Below are positions 7,774 to 15,818 of a stretch of 64,000 bases of DNA, in pieces (within the stretch, counting starts at the first letter, position 1; each line of letters starts with the position of its first letter). The DNA is taken from positions 1 through 64,000 of the forward strand of contig NZ_JAQQXQ010000008.1 in assembly GCF_028595285.1 (NCBI RefSeq), written 5' to 3'. This stretch comes from Erythrobacter fulvus. Lineage in GTDB: Bacteria > Pseudomonadota > Alphaproteobacteria > Sphingomonadales > Sphingomonadaceae. A program made the translations under genes and the position numbers. A model generated the notes under the pieces. It was not told the origin of the DNA. It was given only the letters and a program-made list of their open reading frames with translations, and made no database searches.

Positions 7774-8442
7774 TCAGATTGCCGCTGCGCGAGCCACAAG
7801 TCGTCCCAGCGATTTTTCGACCGCTGTCCGGTTCGCGGCGGATTTCATCCAGCCGGGCAGACGGCTGGCCATGGCGCCGGGCAATATTGCGCCGTCGCGT
7901 GACCGGGCCGGCGAAGCAATCCATTCCAGCAGAGCAAGGGCATGGGCACGGTTATAAGCCCACAAGGTGCCCCGTCCTGTTTCCTCCTGCAGATAAAGCG
8001 CGCATCCGAAGGCCGGATCACGCGGTTCTCCCTGTTGAAATCGGGGCACCCAGCGCGCCGCGACCGGCTTGACGGCAGCGCATGTCTCGCATTGCGCATC
8101 AAGGCTCACCGCATGGGTCGCCACAGGCGGAAAAGACGGCCGCGATCTTTTCGGGATAGTCAGCCCGTTGCCGCACTTGTCGCAGCGCTCGGATCCGCTC
8201 GTTACCAACGTGAATGCGCCATACCAGTCGCCATTGCTGCCCGCGCGTTCGTAACTCGCCCCATCGGCGCCGAAAAGCCTGCGCCGGACGCGGCTCTGCA
8301 ACAGATTGCAGCGAGGGCACACAAGACGCACAAGGTCGCGGACGTGGGCCGCTGCTCCGCAGCGTGGGCAGCAGACCAGAATATCGCGGGCGAATTCCCC
8401 GACAGGCCCATTCCCGCTCTCCATGCGTGGTTCAGTCATCAC
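7774..8442 (-). CDS. Zinc-ribbon (TFIIB-type) protein
   Basis: This 222-residue protein has four CxxC pairs (CPRC twice in the first 50 residues, then CDKC and CETC). These should form two zinc ribbons of the TFIIB-like type. The C-terminal half is helical without a recognised catalytic motif. Such proteins are annotated in many proteobacteria as TFIIB-type zinc ribbon-containing, with unknown role. It is convergent with the exported-protein run and carries no signal peptide, so it is cytoplasmic. Confidence 0.65.
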   Translation of the reverse strand: MMTEPRMESGNGPVGEFARDILVCCPRCGAAAHVRDLVRLVCPRCNLLQSRVRRRLFGADGASYERAGSNGDWYGAFTLVTSGSERCDKCGNGLTIPKRSRPSFPPVATHAVSLDAQCETCAAVKPVAARWVPRFQQGEPRDPAFGCALYLQEETGRGTLWAYNRAHALALLEWIASPARSRDGAILPGAMASRLPGWMKSAANRTAVEKSLGRLVARAAAI

Positions 8443-8808
8443 ACTAGCTTAGATTGAAAGACGGTTGATGTCGCCGGTAGCAGACGCATCATGAAGGTGG
8501 GGCAGTAGCCAGAGATCACTGCCTTATCTTTTGGGTGGTCCTTTCTGAAAGTACAGGATTGCAGTCAAACGAACGGCCGCGTCGGGGTTGCAACCTGCAT
8601 GTCGGGTTTCAGGAAGCGAACCTTGGAAAGCCTCCATCGGCGCTCCCGAGCACGCTTGTGTCAGCTTCTGGCAATTTCAGTCCTTCAGCATGCCGTCAGG
8701 GAACGACGGCTAAGTCCCAGATCCAGTCATAAGGGCCGCTCGAAGACCTTGTTTGCCAGCGGGCGATCAGTGGGTAAAAACCATGAGTGCATGGGGAGTG
8801 CAAAGCCC
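8443..8808. other. Intergenic stretch with dispersed repeat copy 2
   Basis: There is no supportable gene in these 366 bases. The segment 8662-8722 is the second copy of the repeat at 70-128. The boundary between the exported-protein region and the recombinase module lies here. Confidence 0.5.
8662..8722 (+). repeat. Dispersed intergenic repeat, copy 2
   Basis: This shares the core TCCTTCAGCATGCCGTCAGG with the copy at 70-128, in the same orientation about 8.6 kb apart. Differences are concentrated after the core (GGGAACGACGGCTAAGTCC against GGGAACGGCAGCAAAGTCC). Confidence 0.6.
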
Positions 8809-9363
8809 TCATTCGCCGAAGTAGCCCCACCACTCTGGCCACCGGACCTTGTGCGGCGTGCGGGTGGCGTCCCATACTTCGCGTTGCTCTTCGAATGTTA
8901 GCTGCCTATCGCCGAGCCGCGCAAGTGCTGCCTCCACGATCCATGGATTGAGCTCCCAGCGCACGCGAACTTCGTCGGTCGGATATTTCAGCTGCGCGAT
9001 GCCAAGGGTGTCAATGATCGCGTCCATGCCCGAGTCCACTGCTTTCCAGACAAGCCTGGTTGGCCCGATGTAAGTGTCAGTACGAGCGGCCCGCGCCGTC
9101 TCGATCGCCTCAAGTGACGCGCGTGCTGCGGCACTGTCTCCGGCGAGGCCCTTCTGGGTGAGCTGGAGCAGGAACGCCTCGGCCGCGGTCACTCGGCGTT
9201 CGCGGCCCTCCTCGCGGATCGTGACCATCTGGCCGAGCACGGCATCATAGGGGATCTCACGACGGCTTCTCTTTGGCCGCCCGCGTGGATTGCCGGACTG
9301 CCCCTTGCGGAACCGGGTCTTGCTCGGCGGTTGACCGTAACCGACAGGCTCGGGCTCGCTCAC
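8809..9363 (-). CDS. DUF5681 domain protein
   Basis: This 184-residue protein carries the N-terminal hallmark FRKGQSGNPRGRPKRSR at about residues 18-34, typical of DUF5681 proteins. It is the last gene of a minus-strand trio, overlapping the previous one by four bases. The remainder is helical and ends in a tryptophan-rich tail. The basic GRPK segment could touch DNA (inference). DUF5681 genes are often found next to phage- or element-related methylases and terminases. No enzymatic activity can be assigned. Confidence 0.7.
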   Translation of the reverse strand: MSEPEPVGYGQPPSKTRFRKGQSGNPRGRPKRSRREIPYDAVLGQMVTIREEGRERRVTAAEAFLLQLTQKGLAGDSAAARASLEAIETARAARTDTYIGPTRLVWKAVDSGMDAIIDTLGIAQLKYPTDEVRVRWELNPWIVEAALARLGDRQLTFEEQREVWDATRTPHKVRWPEWWGYFGE

Positions 9364-9875
9364 GCGATCCGTCCGCGCGGCCAGCGCAAGGTTTCGGAAT
9401 CGCTGGTAAAGAACTTGATGTCCTTCACGTCCTTGTCCGTGAACTTGCGGCGCCCCGGCTTGCTGAGCGCGGCTTGGGTCGCCCAGGCGTTGACCTTCCA
9501 GCGCTTGGGAAAGCCGGGATCAGGCTCCGCGATCCCGAGGATGCGCATGGCCTCGTTCGCATTGTCGGCACAGTGATGCTGTTCGAACGTCATAGGCGTC
9601 CGCCTGACGCCGCCCTTCTTGAGCAGCGCGGCCTCGCGCTTCTCGATCATCTTCAGGACCTTGCGGATCGCCATGCGCTTGCCAGCGAGCGCATCCTTTA
9701 GCGTCTGCTGCTGCAGCACCTCCTCAACGGTGAGCTCGCGCTCCTTCCCGCCGACGTTGGCGGTGAGGCGCTTGTCGAGGACGATTTCGAACGCCGAGAC
9801 ATTGGGTCGCCGTGCCTTTGGCGGCCGCCCTTTCGGATTGCCGGACTGACCGGGCTTGAAGCGCGTGTCGCTCAT
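9360..9875 (-). CDS. DUF5681 domain protein
   Basis: This 171-residue protein begins with FKPGQSGNPKGRPPKARR, the DUF5681 signature, at about residues 6-23. It is a paralogue of the gene at 8809-9363. It overlaps both neighbours by four bases (ATGA type), which points to one translationally coupled operon with the methyltransferase upstream. Its cellular role is unknown. Confidence 0.7.
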   Translation of the reverse strand: MSDTRFKPGQSGNPKGRPPKARRPNVSAFEIVLDKRLTANVGGKERELTVEEVLQQQTLKDALAGKRMAIRKVLKMIEKREAALLKKGGVRRTPMTFEQHHCADNANEAMRILGIAEPDPGFPKRWKVNAWATQAALSKPGRRKFTDKDVKDIKFFTSDSETLRWPRGRIA

Positions 9876-11179
9876 GCGGTCACCTCGTCGCTGTTGTCGC
9901 GATGGACCAACACGGGATTTTTTCCGGTGAGGTCGCTCCAGCGCTGCATGGCAATGTCGACATAGGCCGGATCAATGTCGAGCCCGCGGAAGCGCCTGCC
10001 AACGCGCTCGGCAGCGATCAGGCTGGTTCCCGAACCAAGGAAGATGTCCAGGACAAGGTCGCCCTGCCGGGTCACATCGCAATACGCATCGGCCACCATG
10101 GCGACCGGCTTGACCGTCGGATGGAGGGCAAGGTCCTCGCGGCGCGAGCCCTTCATCGAGTTGACGCTCGCATAGTCCCAGACATTGGTGCGGTTGCGCC
10201 CATGCTTGCCGAGCTCGACATTATTGGTGTGGGCTGCGGAGCCCACCCGGTAAACGAACACCATCTCGTGCTTGGACCGATAGAGCGACCCCATACCGGC
10301 ATTGCTCTTGTTCCAGACACAGATGTTGAGCAGGTCATCATAGATACCGGTAACCGACGCGGTCACGTCGTCCATGTGACGCCAGTCCATGCACACGAAG
10401 TGAACCGCGCCGTCGCGCGAGACCTTGGCGCAGGCGCCCAGCGTCTCGGCCAGGAAGGCGCGGAACTCGCCCTCGCTCATCTCGCCTGAAGCCATCGCGA
10501 ACTCGCGGTGACGCCCCTTGGCATTGGCATGACCGTTGATCTTCACGTTGTAGGGCGGATCGAGGAACGCACAGTCGATGGCCTCACCTTCGCCAACAAC
10601 GCGCTGGAGGAAGGCAACGTCGCGGCCATCACCACATGCGACCCGGTGCTCGCCCAGCTGCCAGATATCGCCGGGCTTCACGCGCGGGCTTTCGGGAACG
10701 GCCGGGATGACCTCATCATCCGGATCTTCGCTTTCCGACAGTACGACGTCGATTTCGCCGGGGCTGAACCCGGTAAGCCCAAGGTCAATGTCGATCTCGG
10801 GCAGCGACAGCTCGGCGAGCTCGAGCTTGAGAATCTCGGTATCCCAGCCTGCGTTCAAGGCGATCTTGTTGTCCGCGAGCCGAAGTGCCTTCTTCTGCAC
10901 ATCGGTGAGGCCATCGAGGGTAATTACCGGAACGCTCTCGAGCCCCATCTCCTTTGCCGCGCGCAACCGGCCATGGCCTGCGATGAGGTTGCCTTGCGGA
11001 TCGGCGAGGATCGGGTTGGTGAACCCGAAGGCGCGGATCGAGGCGATGATCTGCGCGACCTGCTTCTTCGAGTGGGTGCGCGCATTACGCGGGTCGGGCG
11101 TGAGCTCGCCGGGGGCCTTGTAGACCACTTCGAGCGTGCGACTGGCAGGTTGTCCCGCCTTGGAGAGGAGGTTGGACAT
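9872..11179 (-). CDS. ParB-domain/DNA adenine or cytosine-N4 methyltransferase fusion
   Basis: This 435-residue protein starts with a ParB/Srx-like domain (about 20-115, with NPILADPQGNLIAGHGRLRA). The methyltransferase domain has catalytic motif DPPY at about 207-210 and the SAM-binding motif DIFLGSGTSL at about 378-387. The order (catalytic motif before SAM motif) is that of beta-class amino-methyltransferases that modify adenine N6 or cytosine N4. No restriction endonuclease is next to it, so it looks like an orphan methylase. It heads a minus-strand operon with two DUF5681 genes and is divergent from the recombinase operon across a 192-base shared promoter region. Confidence 0.85.
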   Translation of the reverse strand: MSNLLSKAGQPASRTLEVVYKAPGELTPDPRNARTHSKKQVAQIIASIRAFGFTNPILADPQGNLIAGHGRLRAAKEMGLESVPVITLDGLTDVQKKALRLADNKIALNAGWDTEILKLELAELSLPEIDIDLGLTGFSPGEIDVVLSESEDPDDEVIPAVPESPRVKPGDIWQLGEHRVACGDGRDVAFLQRVVGEGEAIDCAFLDPPYNVKINGHANAKGRHREFAMASGEMSEGEFRAFLAETLGACAKVSRDGAVHFVCMDWRHMDDVTASVTGIYDDLLNICVWNKSNAGMGSLYRSKHEMVFVYRVGSAAHTNNVELGKHGRNRTNVWDYASVNSMKGSRREDLALHPTVKPVAMVADAYCDVTRQGDLVLDIFLGSGTSLIAAERVGRRFRGLDIDPAYVDIAMQRWSDLTGKNPVLVHRDNSDEVTA

Positions 11180-11371
11180 ATGTAGAACATATCACGCAAG
11201 CCCCTCATTCAGAAGGGCGCAGCCCGGTTTTTATTCACAGGTAACGCACCCTGCGCAGAACGGACTGGACTGTGCCCACGCCCTGAGCATTGCTGTCCTG
11301 GCGCCCGGCTCGGTCCGGGCTTGTCCCGGTAGCAGCGGCCATTCCGTCCGCCGCACCAACGGGAGACGATC
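11180..11371. promoter_or_regulatory. Divergent promoter region between methylase and DUF3489 operons
   Basis: These 192 bases must hold the promoters of both operons. I see a GGGAGA ribosome binding site for the plus-strand gene near 11360-11365. No clear sigma-70 boxes can be assigned with confidence. The middle contains a GC-rich self-complementary stretch around 11300-11330. Confidence 0.4.
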
Positions 11372-11611
11372 ATGACCGAGACCAACATCACAAGCACAGG
11401 CAAGCCCGCGAGCAAGCTCGACACGCTCGAGAAGCTTCTTCGCCGCAAGAACGGCGCGACCATCGCCGAGATGGTCAAGACAACCGGATGGCAACAGCAC
11501 TCGGTGCGCGGCGCGCTCGCAGGCGCGATCAAGAAGCGCGGGCACGCGGTGATCTCGGACAAGATCAACGGGACGCGCCGCTATCGCATTGCGGAGGCGG
11601 TCAATGCATGA
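11372..11611 (+). CDS. DUF3489 small helix-turn-helix-like protein
   Basis: This 79-residue protein matches the DUF3489 family: KLDTLEKLLRRKNGATIAEM, then TGWQQHSVRGALAGAIKKR and ISDKINGTRRYRI. The fold looks like a small winged helix, so DNA binding is likely (inference). ATG 11372 follows GGGAGA. Its stop overlaps the start of the DUF2924 gene. DUF3489, DUF2924 and a large recombinase form a recurrent trio in alphaproteobacteria. Confidence 0.8.
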   Translation: MTETNITSTGKPASKLDTLEKLLRRKNGATIAEMVKTTGWQQHSVRGALAGAIKKRGHAVISDKINGTRRYRIAEAVNA

Positions 11612-12026
11612 GGCGTTCGAGGAACATGATGCGGTCGAGCAGCTTGTCGCCGAGATTGAGGCGATGGATCTCGATGGCCTGCGCGGGTTCTGGAGGGCGC
11701 GCTACGGCGCCCCTCCCTCGCTGCGCTCCACGCCGCTCCAGCGCCGGCTGCTGGCGTGGCGGATCCAGGCACAAGCCTATGGTGGACTAGATGCCGATAC
11801 GCGCAAAACAGTATCGCGGTCGGGGCCCGTACAACCCGAGGGCCGGCGACTGGGCATTGGCGCACGGCTCACCCGCATCTGGAAGGGCCGCGAGGTGATC
11901 GTGGTGGTCGAGCAGGATGGGTTCCGCTGGGAGGACCAACTGTTCCCCAGCCTCTCCGCAGCCGCGACCGCGATCGCCGGCACCCGCTGGAACGGACCGC
12001 GCTTCTTCGGTTTGCGAGACAGCTGA
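11604..12026 (+). CDS. DUF2924 domain protein
   Basis: This 140-residue protein has the DUF2924 features: FWRARYGAPPS near the N-terminus, the TPLQRRLLAWRIQAQAYGG helix, and a C-terminal VVVEQDGFRW plus AAATAIAGTRWNGPRFFGLR. The C-terminal part resembles a small DNA-interaction module seen next to recombinases. ATG 11604 overlaps the preceding stop by eight bases; a TTG five codons upstream is less likely. It overlaps the recombinase start by one base (TGATG). It probably assists or regulates the recombinase (inference from its constant neighbourhood). Confidence 0.8.
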   Translation: MHEAFEEHDAVEQLVAEIEAMDLDGLRGFWRARYGAPPSLRSTPLQRRLLAWRIQAQAYGGLDADTRKTVSRSGPVQPEGRRLGIGARLTRIWKGREVIVVVEQDGFRWEDQLFPSLSAAATAIAGTRWNGPRFFGLRDS

Positions 12027-13633
12027 TGCCCACCACCATAAGGCGCTGCGCGATCTACACCCGCAAGTCTTCCGAGGACGGCCTAGACCAGTCGTTCAAC
12101 AGCCTCCACGCCCAGCGCGAGGCTTGCGCCGCCTATATCCTGAGTCAGGCGAGCGAGGGATGGGAGGCGCTTCCCGAACACTATGACGATGGCGGGTTCT
12201 CGGGTGGCAACACCGAACGCCCCGGTTTGAAGGCCCTGCTCGCCGATATAGCAGCGGACCGGATCGACATCGTGGTGGTCTACAAGATCGACCGTCTCAC
12301 CCGCAGCCTCGCCGACTTCGCGCGGATCGTCGAGGTGTTCGAGAAGCATGACTGCAGTTTTGTCTCGGTCACCCAGTCGTTCAACACCACCGGGTCGATG
12401 GGCAAGCTCATGCTCAACGTCCTCCTCTCCTTCGCCCAGTTCGAGCGCGAAGTCACCGGCGAGCGTATCCGCGACAAGATCGCCGCCTCCAAGGCCAAGG
12501 GCATGTGGATGGGCGGCGTGCCGCCGCTCGGCTATGATCCGCCGACCGATGGGTCACGCACGCTCAAGGCGGCCGAGGCCGAGGCAGAACGAGTGCGGCA
12601 TATCTTTGCTCGTTATCTCGAGCTGGGCTCGGTCCACGCCCTCCAGCGTGATCTCGAGCAGCGTGGCATTCATTCCAAGCTCTATGTCACCGCAAAGGGC
12701 AGGACCATGGGTGGGCAGCCCTTCAGCCGCGGTGCCCTGTTCCACCTCCTGCGCAACCGCGTCTATCGCGGCCAGATCGTCCACAAGGGCACCGTGCATG
12801 AGGGCGAGCATGCAGCAATCGTCGATGCCGAACTGTTCGACCGGGTGCAGACCCGGCTCGATGCCCAGGTGCGGCGGCATCAGACGAGGGCGAAGAACCG
12901 CAGCGTCAGAGCGCCGCTGACAGGCAAGCTGTTCGATGCGGTCGGATATTCGATGAGCCCAACCACCTCGCGCGGAAAGTCGGGACGAACCTATCGCTAC
13001 TATGTCTCGGCGCCGCTCCAGCAAGGCGGGCGGCCCGTCGGTTCAAATTCGATCCAACGCCTGTCGGCGCCCGAGATCGAACGGGTCGTGAGCGAGGCCG
13101 TCCGGCGCTGGGTGCCCAAGATAGAGGATCCGTTTGCGATCGTCCGCTCGATCCACCTAAGCGAGCGGGGATTACAGGTCGCGCTTGATGCCGAGCAAGG
13201 CAGGAGCCTCGCCGCGAGGTTGGGCGACGGCGAGGTGATCCTTGATCGTACCACCGACAGCATCACCGTCTCGCTGCCGATCCTGTTCGCACCGCGCGGG
13301 TCACGCACGCTTGTTCTTGCTGCCAACTCGCGACCGCGACAACCTGACCCGGTGCTCATCTCTGCCCTCAGAAAAGCCCACGCTATGCTCCGGACCAAAC
13401 GCGGCCTGCCGATGATCGATTCGGCACCGCGCTCCCCATACGATCGTGCGATCCTGCGCCTCGCCTTCCTCGCCCCCGACATTCAGCGCGCCATTCTCGA
13501 AGGACGCCAGCCAACCCATCTCAACCTTGAATGGTTCAAGGGAATCGACGTCCCGCTCGCTTGGTCGAAGCAGCGAGAGATGCTCGGATTTGGCCCACGC
13601 CGTACTTTCTGTTCCGGCGAACAAATCACCTGA
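12026..13633 (+). CDS. Large serine recombinase
   Basis: This 535-residue protein starts with a resolvase-type catalytic domain (about 5-150). The nucleophile is in YTRKSSEDG, probably S15 in the YxRxS pattern, followed by DGGFSGGNTERPGL and KIDRLTRSLADF. A Recombinase domain follows (about 170-300, with GRTMGGQPFSRGALFHLLRN), then a C-terminal DNA-binding region. Serine recombinases integrate, excise or invert DNA through a serine-linked break. ATG 12026 is chosen because it overlaps the previous stop; the longer open frame from 11756 is not needed. The gene ends just before a cluster of CCCTGTT repeats, which may be its target site (inference). Confidence 0.85.
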   Translation: MPTTIRRCAIYTRKSSEDGLDQSFNSLHAQREACAAYILSQASEGWEALPEHYDDGGFSGGNTERPGLKALLADIAADRIDIVVVYKIDRLTRSLADFARIVEVFEKHDCSFVSVTQSFNTTGSMGKLMLNVLLSFAQFEREVTGERIRDKIAASKAKGMWMGGVPPLGYDPPTDGSRTLKAAEAEAERVRHIFARYLELGSVHALQRDLEQRGIHSKLYVTAKGRTMGGQPFSRGALFHLLRNRVYRGQIVHKGTVHEGEHAAIVDAELFDRVQTRLDAQVRRHQTRAKNRSVRAPLTGKLFDAVGYSMSPTTSRGKSGRTYRYYVSAPLQQGGRPVGSNSIQRLSAPEIERVVSEAVRRWVPKIEDPFAIVRSIHLSERGLQVALDAEQGRSLAARLGDGEVILDRTTDSITVSLPILFAPRGSRTLVLAANSRPRQPDPVLISALRKAHAMLRTKRGLPMIDSAPRSPYDRAILRLAFLAPDIQRAILEGRQPTHLNLEWFKGIDVPLAWSKQREMLGFGPRRTFCSGEQIT

Positions 13634-13638
13634 TCGCT

Positions 13639-13680
13639 GCGATTAAAGTCCCTGTTCCATGCGATTAAATTCCCTGTTCC
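13639..13680 (+). repeat. Tandem 20-base direct repeat with CCCTGTT core
   Basis: GCGATTAAAGTCCCTGTTCC at 13639-13658 is repeated at 13661-13680 with one base changed (G to T). The period is 22 bases, about two helical turns, which would place bound proteins on the same face of the DNA. It begins six bases after the recombinase stop codon. Confidence 0.85.
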
Positions 13681-13687
13681 GACGAAT

Positions 13688-13829
13688 AACAGGAAAACGG
13701 TGTTTTTGCGCACGCAACCCACTGACGCGGCACGCTTATTGTCGAGCAGAAGCCCGCGATATGGCCCAAAACGGCCTGCTTTTGGGGCTCAAACTTACAT
13801 TTTTCCCTGTTCTTGCCTGTTAAACAGGG
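13688..13829. repeat. Further CCTGTT/AACAGG motifs, partly palindromic
   Basis: AACAGG at 13688-13693, CCCTGTT at 13805-13811 and an imperfect palindrome CCTGTTAAACAGG at 13816-13828 continue the motif of the preceding direct repeat on both strands. Possible roles are a recombinase or repressor binding site. Confidence 0.6.
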
Positions 13830-13860
13830 AAACCGAACCGATGCGAGCGGCCCAAGAGAC

Positions 13861-13879
13861 GGCGCCGCCAAACGGCGCC
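13861..13879. other. GC-rich hairpin
   Basis: GGCGCCG at 13861-13867 can pair perfectly with CGGCGCC at 13873-13879 across a five-base loop. No T run follows, so it is not a standard terminator. It lies between the repeat array and the island border. Confidence 0.5.
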
Positions 13880-13998
13880 TGAAAGGGCGGAAGAGACCCC
13901 GCGAATGATGCGCCGGTTACCGGTTCAGCCGCGCAAACCCGCCTGTTCACGGGGTTTACGGGCGCCACCTGAAATCAGAGACAAGTGCCGGGGGTGGC

Positions 13999-14012
13999 TG
14001 GCGGAGCAGGAG
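13999..14012 (+). repeat. Far-end attachment site of the tRNA-Ser island
   Basis: The 14 bases TGGCGGAGCAGGAG are identical to 21480-21493, the 3' end of tRNA-Ser including the CCA. With six more bases on the left, 19 of 20 positions match. The copies are in direct orientation, as expected for attL/attR created by a tyrosine integrase in a tRNA 3' end. The integrase lies at the other end next to the tRNA. Confidence 0.8.
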
Positions 14013-14095
14013 TCCGCTATTATATCGTTCTAATAACAAGAAAGTGCTTAGAAATTTTCTATCCGAAAAATGGCAATCCCACACTTTCACCCACA

Positions 14096-14635
14096 TTACT
14101 GCGATGGCGTTGCGTTGGCCTTGTCGTTTAGCACTTGGCGCAGGACGCGATTGAAGGAAGGGTTTTTAGACGGCTTGATATCCGCCAAACACTGATCGAT
14201 GGCATTTTTTGTTGCTGCATACAAACGGTTAGCGGAGTCCGAGCCCGATTGAAGTATGCCCGCGTTGCAATACTCAAAAGTGCCCCAAATCTGCCCGCCC
14301 GCAGCATCCGGCAATGTATCCCACTGTTGGACTGAAACATCGAGTGCAACAACGCATGTGCTACCGCCAACGTGCACCACATTTGCATTTACGTAAACGT
14401 ATGCGTCAGCTTCACTTGAGACAGTTATCCGATTGTAGCGAAGCGCAGATTTAGTCGCGCCCTCGATACCTTGCTTTGTCACATTGCAACGTATCGCATC
14501 AGGACTCAATTCCTCGATCACCACTTTTAAGCTGGCTGGGATCACTTGCTGCGCCATGACTGGAGTTACTACGCAGCAGGCTAGGACGCACCCCGAACCG
14601 ACCATTTTTGCAAGCTTTGATATCGTTAGCACCAC
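14096..14635 (-). CDS. Exported protein, unknown function
   Basis: This encodes a 179-residue protein with a signal peptide (GCVLACCVVTPVMAQ). The mature part starts with IPASLKVVIEELSPDAIRC and contains further cysteines and a helical C-terminal region (NAIDQCLADIKPS). A GTG start at 14635 or the next codon follows GGAGGGG. It overlaps the end of the thermonuclease gene by ten bases, so the two are probably translated together. It is the last gene before the island border. Function unknown. Confidence 0.65.
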   Translation of the reverse strand: MVLTISKLAKMVGSGCVLACCVVTPVMAQQVIPASLKVVIEELSPDAIRCNVTKQGIEGATKSALRYNRITVSSEADAYVYVNANVVHVGGSTCVVALDVSVQQWDTLPDAAGGQIWGTFEYCNAGILQSGSDSANRLYAATKNAIDQCLADIKPSKNPSFNRVLRQVLNDKANATPSQ

Positions 14636-15012
14636 CCCCTCCTATCACCCCAGCGTCGGGCAAGCCCCTCGCTCACCAGTTGCCTACCTATCGAGCGCCC
14701 GCCGCGCGTGACGGTCGCCAGCGTTCGCCCGTAACGGTCAGTTCCTTGCTCTTGCAGCTCAAACCTCCCGGCGTTCAATTGCGCGGCCAGCCGATACGTT
14801 GCAGATCGTCCCAGCTTCGCCTCTGCCTCACACTTGGGGTTGCTCACTTCGGGCGCGTCAATGTCGGCCAGCCGATACTTGATGCGGTTATGCCAGAACG
14901 TGTCCCCATCCACCACGCAGGTAACGCGCCTGCCGTCGCCACAGATCGGGAAAGTAGCTTCGACCGCCAAGCCGTCGCCTGCTAGTGTCAGAGCAGAAGC
15001 GAGCAACAGCAT
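14626..15012 (-). CDS. Exported thermonuclease-family (SNase-like) nuclease
   Basis: This 128-residue protein belongs to the staphylococcal nuclease fold. Its signature blocks are CVVDGDTFW, YRLADIDAPE and GTDRYGRTLATV, which carry the calcium-binding and arginine/glutamate catalytic residues of the family. VSEGLARRWGDRRGWC closes the domain. A short hydrophobic N-terminus (LLLASALTLAGDGLAVEA) suggests export, so it would cut DNA or RNA in the periplasm or outside. It sits in the mobile island with other exported products and overlaps the following gene. Small nucleases of this family are common island and plasmid cargo. Confidence 0.8.
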   Translation of the reverse strand: MLLLASALTLAGDGLAVEATFPICGDGRRVTCVVDGDTFWHNRIKYRLADIDAPEVSNPKCEAEAKLGRSATYRLAAQLNAGRFELQEQGTDRYGRTLATVTRGGRSIGRQLVSEGLARRWGDRRGWC

Positions 15013-15045
15013 GGCGGATCGATACCCTTGAGTTTCTCTGAGGAC

Positions 15046-15684
15046 TTATTCGGGCTCAGATTCGGCCGGAACCGCCTCTACATTTGCCTCAGCTTGAACC
15101 GGGGATGCAGTCGCAGCTTTTACCGCCGGAACAGAGAGACTAGCCCCCTTTGGCAGAGCGACAGGGAGATTAGCTTCCAAGGTCGCATTAAGCTCGCGAC
15201 CCTCCGGGATGACACCGCTCTTGCCCGTAATGAACCCAGCAAAAATTCCTGCCGCAATAACACCGCCAACGGTTGCCAAGGTCGCACCATTTCCCTCTTG
15301 CCGATAGGTGCCGTCAATATTCACCCTTCGGTTGCCGAGCTGAAGATATTCAAGCTCAATGTCCATTTTTCCCGACTTACCGAACGCCCCTCGGCTGGTG
15401 AGCCACGTGATGCGACCAACTGCTTTGGTCCCCTCAGGAATCACGATGTAGTCGCCAAGCATCACATTGGTCGCCACGGCGAGGTTGAATTGGTCGCCTT
15501 CTTTCCAGCTATCGCCTTTGGTCGTCACCATCTGAGTCATCCTCAGAGGAATCGTAGTCCCAGCTGGAAGGTAGGTCTCCGGCTCTGGCGCTGCCTGCAC
15601 GGCCTGCACGGGAACCGCTGCCTCTTGGGCGAATGCCACAACGGGAAGTAGCGCCATAGCGAGCGCCAAGTTCGAGATTTTCAT
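15046..15684 (-). CDS. Exported protein with glycine-rich segment, unknown function
   Basis: This encodes a 212-residue protein with a signal peptide (cleavage near VVAFAQE). A beta-rich core includes LPAGTTIPLRMTQMVTTKG and YIVIPEGTKAVGRITW. A glycine-rich hydrophobic stretch follows (VGGVIAAGIFAGFITG), then an alanine/glutamate-rich tail. The core recalls TrbI/VirB10-like envelope proteins (PEGT...GRI), but no partners of a secretion system are present. ATG 15684 follows GAGGGG. Function unknown. Confidence 0.6.
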   Translation of the reverse strand: MKISNLALAMALLPVVAFAQEAAVPVQAVQAAPEPETYLPAGTTIPLRMTQMVTTKGDSWKEGDQFNLAVATNVMLGDYIVIPEGTKAVGRITWLTSRGAFGKSGKMDIELEYLQLGNRRVNIDGTYRQEGNGATLATVGGVIAAGIFAGFITGKSGVIPEGRELNATLEANLPVALPKGASLSVPAVKAATASPVQAEANVEAVPAESEPE

Positions 15685-15818
15685 TATTGCCCCTCTTGAT
15701 CAAATCGACGCGAATCGCGCCGTGGATTAAGATTGCCCGAATCCCGATTTAATGTCTAATTTTCAAAGCGAAGGGGCGACATCGCGCATAGAAAAAATTA
15801 ACCTCAACCGTCGTAGGG

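Larger units (their letters stand above)
13634..13998. other. Gene-free region between recombinase module and tRNA-Ser island
   Basis: These 365 bases have no gene but much structure: a 20-base direct repeat, several CCCTGTT/AACAGGG motifs, a short inverted repeat and a GC-rich hairpin. They border the left attachment site of the island at 13,999. Confidence 0.5.

Noticed and set aside
13639-13829. CRISPR array
   Set aside because: The repeats are too few and too closely spaced, with a two-base gap between the direct copies, and no cas genes are present.
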